The notes beneath the pieces were generated by a model. The model had not been told where the DNA came from, made no database searches, and was given only the letters and a program-made list of their open reading frames with translations. Of a stretch of DNA of 5,610 nt, positions 1-4,936 are shown one piece after another. This stretch comes from an uncultured Eubacteriales bacterium (GTDB lineage Bacteria > Bacillota > Clostridia > Lachnospirales > Bianqueaceae). The stretch is taken from contig CABUPM010000114.1 of NCBI GenBank assembly GCA_902493345.1, positions 1 to 5,610 on the forward strand, written 5' to 3'. Numbering within the stretch: position 1 is the stretch's first letter; every line of letters begins with the position of its first letter. The translations under genes were made by a program, and so were the position numbers.

Positions 1-1101
1 GGCGTAAATCTTCTGCGCGAGATCCAGATTAAAGGTGATATTCGCGGATACCTTGTTCGGATACCGGGTCTGTGCTTCCTTGAACATCTCCTCATACTGA
101 TAGTCTCCTGTACCCAGAACGACAAGCTGAACATCGTCGTAAAGGATTCCGTCCAGTACCGCCTTGACCAGATCCAGGCCCTTGTGCTCTACGAGACGGC
201 TGATCATCGCGATCACCGGAACCTCAGGACGTACCGGCAATCCCAGCATTTCCTGCAGCTTCGCCTTGTTGATCTCCTTTTTCTTGGGACCACGTGCGGA
301 ATAATTCGCAAAAAGATGCTCATCCGTCTTAGGATCGAATACTGTATAATCGATTCCGTTAATGATACCGCTCAATTTCTCTTTTTCGCTGCGCAGCATC
401 CATTGCATTCCGTGGCCGTAATACTCATATTGAATCTCCTGCGCATAGGTCGGGCTGACAGTGGAGATCCAGGCAGAAGAAACAATGGCCGCCTTCATCA
501 GATTGACCATTCCGTCAAACTGCAGCCATCCGTTATCATATTTTTCCCTGGACATACCGATTACATACTCGGTAACTTCCGGCGGGAAAATTCCCTGATA
601 TTGGATATTGTGAATGGTAAAGAGAACCCGCAGATCCTTGCAGCAGGCAACCTCCTTACGGTAGCACTCTTCCAGAAAGACCGGAATCAGTGCTGTCTGC
701 CAATCATTGCAGTGAATCACATCCGGTTCAAAATCGATATGCTGAATGATCTCCAGGACTGCTTTACAGAAAAAGGCATACCGCTCTGCGTCATCAAAAT
801 ATCCATACAGACCTCTGCGTCCAAAATAATACTTATTGTCCAGAAAATAATACGTTACGCCGTCATGCTCGATACGAAATACGCCGCAATACTGCGTCCG
901 CCATGCCAATGGAACCCATACGACCTTAACAAAAGTCATCTGGCTGCGCCATTTTTCGGGAATGTCCTGATAGAGCGGCATGATAACACGGGCATCTACG
1001 CCCTTCTCACACAATGCTTTTGGTAAAGCTCCTGCTACATCTCCCAGTCCACCAGTCTTGATAAAGGGAGCCGCCTCCGAGGCCGCAAACAAAACCTTCA
1101 T
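1..1101 (-). CDS. glgA: Glycogen synthase (ADP-glucose type), C-terminus cut by window edge
   Basis: This GT5-family glycogen synthase transfers glucose from ADP-glucose to the non-reducing end of a cytoplasmic alpha-1,4-glucan. The frame is open for 367 codons and runs off the window edge. The full family length is roughly 470-480 residues, so about 110 C-terminal residues are missing, including the part that should carry the late catalytic Glu motif. Visible motifs are KTGGLGDV at residues 15-22 (ADP-glucose binding loop), HCNDWQT at 130-136, FTIHNIQYQG at 161-170, TVSPTYAQEI at 214-223, GIINGID at 245-251, SRLVEHKGLD at 301-310 (Arg302 and Lys307 match the essential Arg/Lys pair of the second Rossmann domain) and VVLGTGD at 327-333. 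The ATG start is supported by AAAGGAG at 1111-1117, nine bases upstream, and by the family's usual N-terminus. The gene follows glgC and glgD but is separated from them by a terminator-like hairpin and has its own promoter. No internal stop or frameshift is seen. Confidence 0.97.
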   Translation of the reverse strand, partial: MKVLFAASEAAPFIKTGGLGDVAGALPKALCEKGVDARVIMPLYQDIPEKWRSQMTFVKVVWVPLAWRTQYCGVFRIEHDGVTYYFLDNKYYFGRRGLYGYFDDAERYAFFCKAVLEIIQHIDFEPDVIHCNDWQTALIPVFLEECYRKEVACCKDLRVLFTIHNIQYQGIFPPEVTEYVIGMSREKYDNGWLQFDGMVNLMKAAIVSSAWISTVSPTYAQEIQYEYYGHGMQWMLRSEKEKLSGIINGIDYTVFDPKTDEHLFANYSARGPKKKEINKAKLQEMLGLPVRPEVPVIAMISRLVEHKGLDLVKAVLDGILYDDVQLVVLGTGDYQYEEMFKEAQTRYPNKVSANITFNLDLAQKIYA

Positions 1102-1127
1102 AATCAAACTCTCCTTTCGGCATTTTT

Positions 1128-1156
1128 ATTATAGCACCCATAAAAGCTTCTGTAAA
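1128..1156 (-). promoter_or_regulatory. Sigma-A/sigma-70 type promoter of glgA
   Basis: Read on the minus strand, a -35 box TTTACA (1156-1151) is followed after exactly 17 bases by a perfect -10 box TATAAT (1133-1128). A TGC directly before it gives an extended -10. Transcription would start near 1120-1122, leaving a leader of about 20 bases that contains little beyond the AAAGGAG ribosome binding site. It lies just after the hairpin that should end glgCD transcription, so glgA probably has independent initiation. No operator or catabolite-control site was recognised beside it. Confidence 0.85.
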
Positions 1157-1195
1157 TAAACGCACTGTTCAAAAATAAACTTTTCTTCCATCCAA

Positions 1196-1232
1196 AATCA
1201 GGGAGATTTCACCATTCGAAACCTCCCTGATT
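1196..1232 (-). terminator. Intrinsic-terminator-like hairpin after glgD
   Basis: Two perfectly complementary 10-base arms (AATCAGGGAG at 1196-1205 and CTCCCTGATT at 1223-1232) are extended inward, after one mismatch, by four more pairs (1207-1210 with 1218-1221). They close a 7-base loop at 1211-1217. The hairpin begins six bases past the glgD stop codon. On the minus strand the 3' arm runs into TTTT and then a G-interrupted stretch, so the U-tract is short. The stem is strong and the position ideal for ending the glgCD transcript, but termination may be partial. Any read-through would enter glgA. Confidence 0.75.
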
Positions 1233-1238
1233 GCTTTC

Positions 1239-2363
1239 TTAGACTACGCTGCCCTTTGAAAGAACCGTCGGATACTTCTGGTATCCAAAGAGCTTTCTGT
1301 TTTCCCGAATGACAACGTCCTTATCGGCGATGACATAATTCAGCTGGCTGCCAGCCTGAATCTCGCCCGCCTGCATGATAATCGAATTGGAGACAACCGC
1401 TCCCTTGCGGATCTTAACTCCGCGGAAAATAATGCTGTTCTCAACCGTACCTTCAATGATGCAGCCGTCAGCGATCAAAGAGTTCTTCACCTGACTGCCG
1501 TTTCGGTATACCGTAGGCACCTCGTCACGGATCTTGGTGAAGATCTGATTATCTCCGTCAAAGAGATCATTGCGCACTTCTTCTTTCAGCAGATCCATGC
1601 TGGCCTCAAAATAAGAAGAAACAGAAGTGATCAGATCAACATACGCATGGCACTCATAGCCATAGATCTTGAGATCTTTTACATTGGCCTGCAGGACATC
1701 CCGACGGAAGCTCGGCAGATTATGACTCTGACACTCCTGGATCAGGCTCTCCAGCAGAGACTTCCGGATGATCGCCGTACCGATGCACAGATTCTTACGG
1801 TCCTTGGCCGGATTGATGGTAACATCCGTAACACGGTTCTCTTTATCCATTGTCAGGAAACAGAACTGGTTATAGGATTCATCTGTAAATTTCCCATTCT
1901 TATACAAGAGCGTTATATCCGCGCCTTTGGCTTTATGGAATTCCAACATCTCGTTAAATGTCACATTGCATACCATATCCGCATCAGACAGAAGAACATA
2001 TTCATAATCCGAATGGCGGATAAAATTCAAGCTATTGGCAAGAGCTTCCATACGTCCATGATAGTTTGCGGTATAACTGAAATTCTCAGAGGCGGAGAAA
2101 GGCGGCAGGATATAGAGTCCGTCCCGTTTTCTGGACAGATCCCACTCTTTTCCGGAGCCAACGTGATCCATCAGGGACGAATAGTTTGTCCTTGTAATCA
2201 TTCCGATCTTGCGGATTCCGGAATTGACCATGCTGGAAAGCAGAAAATCAATGATCCGATATCGTCCTCCAAACGGAATGGAAGCAATGGAACGGACCTG
2301 AGTCAATGTTTTCAGATCCTCCTCATACTTGTATGTAAAAATCAAGCCCATTGTGTCTTGCAT
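1239..2363 (-). CDS. glgD: GlgD, regulatory-type subunit of ADP-glucose pyrophosphorylase
   Basis: This 374-residue GlgC paralogue has a nucleotidyltransferase fold followed by a left-handed beta-helix of hexapeptide-like repeats (about residues 285-355, for example GCIIEGTVENSIIF). The family link is clear from SIPFGGRYRIIDFLLSSMVN at 28-47. The N-terminal GGxG(S/T)RL nucleotide loop is absent: the sequence goes from MGLIF straight through a short YKYEEDLK segment. The SGDHIYKMDY segment of GlgC is LSDADMVCNV here (125-134), and the EEKP sugar-phosphate motif is replaced by INPA near 183-186. In Firmicutes, GlgD has little or no catalysis alone and forms a more active heteromer with GlgC; that role is inferred here from family and context. 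I chose the ATG at 2363 because a strong ribosome binding site precedes it; an in-frame ATG at 2426 would add 21 unlike residues inside the glgC coding region. It lies 13 bases after glgC, so the two are probably translationally coupled. Confidence 0.95.
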   Translation of the reverse strand: MQDTMGLIFTYKYEEDLKTLTQVRSIASIPFGGRYRIIDFLLSSMVNSGIRKIGMITRTNYSSLMDHVGSGKEWDLSRKRDGLYILPPFSASENFSYTANYHGRMEALANSLNFIRHSDYEYVLLSDADMVCNVTFNEMLEFHKAKGADITLLYKNGKFTDESYNQFCFLTMDKENRVTDVTINPAKDRKNLCIGTAIIRKSLLESLIQECQSHNLPSFRRDVLQANVKDLKIYGYECHAYVDLITSVSSYFEASMDLLKEEVRNDLFDGDNQIFTKIRDEVPTVYRNGSQVKNSLIADGCIIEGTVENSIIFRGVKIRKGAVVSNSIIMQAGEIQAGSQLNYVIADKDVVIRENRKLFGYQKYPTVLSKGSVV

Positions 2364-2371
2364 TGCTGTGT

Positions 2372-2378
2372 CCCCCTT
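2372..2378 (-). promoter_or_regulatory. Ribosome binding site of glgD, overlapping glgC stop codon
   Basis: On the minus strand AAGGGGG ends eight bases before the ATG at 2363-2361. Its first two bases are the last two bases of the glgC TAA stop codon (2379-2377). This site decides the glgD start in favour of 2363 over the upstream ATG at 2426. It also implies that ribosomes finishing glgC are delivered directly to glgD, which would help keep the two subunits in balance. Confidence 0.85.
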
Positions 2379-3573
2379 ATTTCCGATCCTCGCCGACCAT
2401 CTCGCCGGGAGCAACCTGAATATCATTGCCGATCGTGATATTGTCGCCTACAACCGCAATCGCACCGTTCTCACAGGTCTCCTTCGGCGCGCCGATCATC
2501 GCGTTCTTACCGATAACACTGCCCTGTCCTACAATTGCGTATTGTACTACAGCGCCCTCTTCAATGACAGCGTTAGGCATAATGACACTATCACGCACGA
2601 TGGCATTCTTGCCGATTGTGCAGCCATGGAACAGCACGGAATGCTCTGCCGAGCCGTAAATGCTCGCGCCCTCGGTTACGATAGTATCCCGAATCTCCGC
2701 TCCGTCCGCGACATAATGCGGCCGCTCATTGGGATTTCTGGCATAGATTCTCCAGGAGGGGTCGGACAGCTTGATCGGACTGTCCTCGCCGATCAGCTCC
2801 ATATTGGCTTCCCACAGGGATGCGATTGTACCTACATCCTTCCAATAATCGCCGAATTCGTACGCCATCATCACTTCTCCGTCGTTGAGCATATCAGGAA
2901 TGATGTTTTTACCGAAGTCATTATCAGAATTCGGATCCGCTTCATCTTCAATCAGATATTTGCGGAGCTTGCTCCAGGTAAAGATATAGATTCCCATGGA
3001 AGCCTTGGTCGACTTCGGCTGCTTGGGCTTTTCTTCGAATTCATAGATTCGGTTGTTCTCATCCGTATTCATAATACCGAAACGGCTCGCCTCTTCCAGA
3101 GAGACATTCAGGACCGCGATGGTACATGCAGCCTTATGTTCCTTATGATACTTGAGCATCTTGCTGTAGTCCATCTTGTAGATATGGTCTCCGGAAAGTA
3201 CAACAACATATTCGGGATCATAATTCTCGATAAAGTGAATATTCTGATAGATCGCATTTGCCGTACCCTTATACCATTCTCCCTGCTTGCCGCTTTCATA
3301 AGGAGGCAGGATGGAGACACCGCCAAAGTTCCGGTCCAGATCCCACGGCTGACCGTTGCCGATATAAGAGTTCAAGTCCAATGGCATATATTGCGTCAAT
3401 ACACCCACTGTATCAATTCCGGAGTTTACGCAGTTGCTCAACGGAAAGTCAATAATACGATACTTTCCGCCAAAAGGAACCGCAGGCTTCGCTACGCCCT
3501 TGGTCAAGACTCCCAAGCGGCTGCCTCTGCCCCCGGCCAAAAGCATTGCAATACACTCTTTTTTCATCTTCAT
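2377..3573 (-). CDS. glgC: Glucose-1-phosphate adenylyltransferase (ADP-glucose pyrophosphorylase), catalytic subunit
   Basis: This enzyme makes ADP-glucose and pyrophosphate from ATP and glucose-1-phosphate, the committed step of bacterial glycogen synthesis, in the cytoplasm. The 398-residue protein is complete. Seen in order: LLAGGRGSRL at 11-20 (nucleotide loop), KPAVPFGGKYRIIDFPLSN at 29-47, GTANAIYQN at 103-111, VLSGDHIYKMDY at 125-136 with Asp129 at the metal/catalytic position, FEEKP at 179-183 (glucose-1-phosphate binding), ASMGIYIF at 191-198, DFGKNIIP at 219-226, GDYWKDVGT at 241-249, then a C-terminal left-handed beta-helix from about 290. It is somewhat shorter than the 431-residue E. 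coli enzyme and within the range I expect for Firmicutes. Two in-frame ATGs lie six bases apart; the first is preferred because GGAGG at 3583-3587 sits nine bases before it. It heads the glgC-glgD unit, with its own promoter upstream. All key catalytic motifs are intact, unlike in GlgD. Confidence 0.98.
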   Translation of the reverse strand: MKMKKECIAMLLAGGRGSRLGVLTKGVAKPAVPFGGKYRIIDFPLSNCVNSGIDTVGVLTQYMPLDLNSYIGNGQPWDLDRNFGGVSILPPYESGKQGEWYKGTANAIYQNIHFIENYDPEYVVVLSGDHIYKMDYSKMLKYHKEHKAACTIAVLNVSLEEASRFGIMNTDENNRIYEFEEKPKQPKSTKASMGIYIFTWSKLRKYLIEDEADPNSDNDFGKNIIPDMLNDGEVMMAYEFGDYWKDVGTIASLWEANMELIGEDSPIKLSDPSWRIYARNPNERPHYVADGAEIRDTIVTEGASIYGSAEHSVLFHGCTIGKNAIVRDSVIMPNAVIEEGAVVQYAIVGQGSVIGKNAMIGAPKETCENGAIAVVGDNITIGNDIQVAPGEMVGEDRK

Positions 3574-3582
3574 AGCCTATAA

Positions 3583-3587
3583 CCTCC
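3583..3587 (-). promoter_or_regulatory. Ribosome binding site of glgC
   Basis: GGAGG on the minus strand lies nine bases before the ATG at 3573 and fifteen before the second in-frame ATG at 3567, so it selects the first. A leader hairpin ends only four bases upstream of it (see 3592-3621). Confidence 0.85.
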
Positions 3588-3591
3588 ATAC

Positions 3592-3621
3592 GGAAATCCG
3601 TGGAACATCCCAGAAATTTCC
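3592..3621 (-). promoter_or_regulatory. Leader hairpin immediately upstream of glgC ribosome binding site
   Basis: In the predicted glgC leader RNA, GGAAAU (3621-3616) pairs with AUUUCC (3597-3592). Two U-G wobbles and one C-C mismatch follow inward, then UGGG (3612-3609) pairs with UCCA (3604-3601) around an AUGU loop. An overlapping alternative, ACGGA with TCCGT (3590-3601), is also possible. The structure is modest in strength and is not a riboswitch class I recognise. Its closeness to GGAGG makes an effect on translation or mRNA stability possible, but that is inference. Confidence 0.4.
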
Positions 3622-3637
3622 CTTTTTCATTACAATT

Positions 3638-3666
3638 ATAATATCACAATTTTACGATTTTTTCAA
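3638..3666 (-). promoter_or_regulatory. Sigma-A/sigma-70 type promoter of glgCD
   Basis: On the minus strand TTGAAA (3666-3661) is separated by 17 bases from TATTAT (3643-3638). TGA directly before the -10 gives an extended -10. A TATAAT three bases further downstream (3640-3635) matches consensus better as a hexamer but would have a 20-base spacer from this -35. Transcription would start near 3630, giving a leader of roughly 55 bases that holds the hairpin and the ribosome binding site. The surrounding DNA is very A+T-rich, as usual for a promoter. No confident operator was seen. Confidence 0.75.
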
Positions 3667-3705
3667 GATATATTTCTATTCTTTGGTTAAATTTGTGAAA
3701 AAACG

Positions 3706-3715
3706 AAGTATACTT
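3706..3715. repeat. Short perfect palindrome just after ligA
   Basis: AAGTATACTT is a perfect 10-base palindrome lying five bases past the ligA stop codon. On the minus strand it is followed, after CG, by six T residues (3703-3698). It could be a weak transcription terminator for ligA or a small protein-binding site upstream of the glgC promoter. The stem could form only about three A/T-rich pairs around a loop, so terminator function is doubtful. Confidence 0.25.
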
Positions 3716-3719
3716 TCTA

Positions 3720-3995
3720 TCAAAACATCGCTAGCAGATCATCCTCTGAGAGGATCGGAATTCCCAATTCTTTTGCCTTTTTATTCTTTCCGGAAGTACT
3801 GGTCACATCATTATTGATCAGATACGACGTCTTGAAACTGACGGATCCGGACACCCGGCCGCCCCGGCGAATGATCTCCGCCGCCAATGCATCCCTGTTT
3901 TCAAAATGTTTCAGTGAGCCCGTAATCACAACGGTTTTTCCTGCAAGCAGTGTATTCTCTGTCTGTTCCTCCCGAATCAGCTTGAGCTCCTTCAA
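3720..3995 (-). CDS. ligA: LigA fragment 3: BRCT domain
   Basis: This is an open segment of 91 codons if begun at TTG (3995), though family-like sequence starts slightly upstream near 4001 (ELLKELKL). It encodes a BRCT domain, the C-terminal DNA- and protein-contact module of LigA. Seen are LLAGKTVVITGSLKHFENRD at 16-35, the RRGGRVSGSV turn at 43-52, KTSYLINND at 55-63 and KAKELGIPILSEDDLLAM at 73-90. The TGA stop at 3722-3720 is the natural end of ligA. A GAAGGGA stretch lies shortly before TTG, but independent translation is not expected. It is best read as the tail of the frameshifted gene. Confidence 0.8.
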   Translation of the reverse strand: MKELKLIREEQTENTLLAGKTVVITGSLKHFENRDALAAEIIRRGGRVSGSVSFKTSYLINNDVTSTSGKNKKAKELGIPILSEDDLLAMF

Positions 3996-4936
3996 AAGTT
4001 CCCTTCGTTGGAAAAAAATGCATGAACTTTTTCCGCGCCGATCTCTCCGAATCCATCAATCGAAGCGATTTCCTCCGGCTGTGCATCCATAATTGCCGGT
4101 ATGTCCCCGTGAAAATGTCTTGTCAAAAGCCGGGCGTTCGCCGTTCCGACACCGGGGATGCCCAGAGCCGCGATCAGGCGGTAATCCTCCCTCGTGCGTG
4201 CTTCTTCAATCGCGCTTAGAATCTTATCCGCCGACTTCTCACCAAAACCGTCCATCGCGCAGATGGCGTCTCTATGGCTTTGCAGTCGGTAAAGATCCGA
4301 GTACTCTCCCAAAAATCCTGCTTCAATAAATCGATCCAGCGTCGCCTCGGATAGTCCTTCAATATTCATGGCGCCGCGGGAAGTAAAGTGTACGAATGCG
4401 CGATGAAGCTTGGCGGGACATGCCGGATTGGTGCATACCAGGACTCTTGCCTCGTGGTTCTGTACCTCGTCCGTCTGCGCGCCGCACCTCGGACAGACCT
4501 CCGGCACTTCCAGGCTATCGCTTTGCGTCAGATTCTCGCTGATCTGCGGAATAATCATATTGGCCTTATATACCAACAGCTGATCTCCGATCCCCAGCTT
4601 CAATTCTCGGATAATGCTCAGATTGTGCAGGGAAGCTCTCTGTACTGTCGTACCTTCCAGCTCTACCGGATCGAATACCGCAACCGGATTGATCAGGCCG
4701 GTGCGCGAAGTCTTCCATTCTACACTGCGAAGCGTTGTCTTGGCCGTTTCGTCCTGCCATTTGAAGGCGATGGAATCCCTCGGGAACTTCGCCGTTCGGC
4801 CCAGTGACGCGGAATAATCGATATCATCATAAGTCAGGACCAAGCCATCCGAAGGAAATCTTTGATCAGATACGCTCTGCGCAAAATATTCGATTGTATC
4901 CAGAATGGTATCCTGACGCACCATCTTCCATTCCAC
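3992..4936 (-). CDS. ligA: LigA fragment 2: OB fold, zinc finger and helix-hairpin-helix region
   Basis: This is the middle frame of the interrupted ligase: 314 codons counted from a GTG at 4936, although homologous sequence begins at about 4981, directly after an in-frame TAA at 4984-4982. It contains the end of the nucleotidyltransferase domain (PSDGLVLTYDD at 28-38 and DSIAFKW at 54-60), the OB fold (GLINPVAVFDPVELEGTTV at 80-98, then RASLHN), a Cys4 zinc finger (Cys148, Cys151, Cys168, Cys173), and helix-hairpin-helix repeats including MDGFGEKSADKI at 228-239, LGIPGVGTANA at 258-268 and IDGFGEIGAEKV at 293-304. It ends at TGA 3994-3992, about 20 bases after a T7 run where the frame appears to slip. 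No good ribosome binding site precedes the GTG, so it is not a convincing separate gene. Asp30 and Lys59 match E. coli Asp285 and Lys314 with identical spacing, but residue 35 is Thr where E. coli has Lys290. Confidence 0.8.
   Translation of the reverse strand: MEWKMVRQDTILDTIEYFAQSVSDQRFPSDGLVLTYDDIDYSASLGRTAKFPRDSIAFKWQDETAKTTLRSVEWKTSRTGLINPVAVFDPVELEGTTVQRASLHNLSIIRELKLGIGDQLLVYKANMIIPQISENLTQSDSLEVPEVCPRCGAQTDEVQNHEARVLVCTNPACPAKLHRAFVHFTSRGAMNIEGLSEATLDRFIEAGFLGEYSDLYRLQSHRDAICAMDGFGEKSADKILSAIEEARTREDYRLIAALGIPGVGTANARLLTRHFHGDIPAIMDAQPEEIASIDGFGEIGAEKVHAFFSNEGNF

Noticed and set aside
184..1026. Plus-strand open frame of 280 codons
   Set aside because: It is antisense to glgA, which reads cleanly with KTGGLGDV and other synthase motifs; no ribosome binding site or recognisable domain supports the plus-strand frame.
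2364..2426. Upstream ATG that would lengthen GlgD by 21 residues
   Set aside because: The extension lies largely within the glgC coding region, is not GlgD-like, and the strong AAGGGGG site points to the ATG at 2363.
1647..2438. Plus-strand open frame of 263 codons
   Set aside because: It is antisense to glgD and the end of glgC and has no recognisable domain, so it is a shadow frame.
2329..3582. Long plus-strand open frame of 417 codons
   Set aside because: It lies antisense to glgC, whose product has all family motifs and a ribosome binding site. The plus-strand protein has no recognisable domain and is explained as a shadow frame.
3635..3640. TATAAT as the -10 box of the glgC promoter
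   Set aside because: It would be 20 bases from the only good -35 box (TTGAAA). The overlapping TATTAT with an extended TG and a 17-base spacer fits better, though both could contribute.
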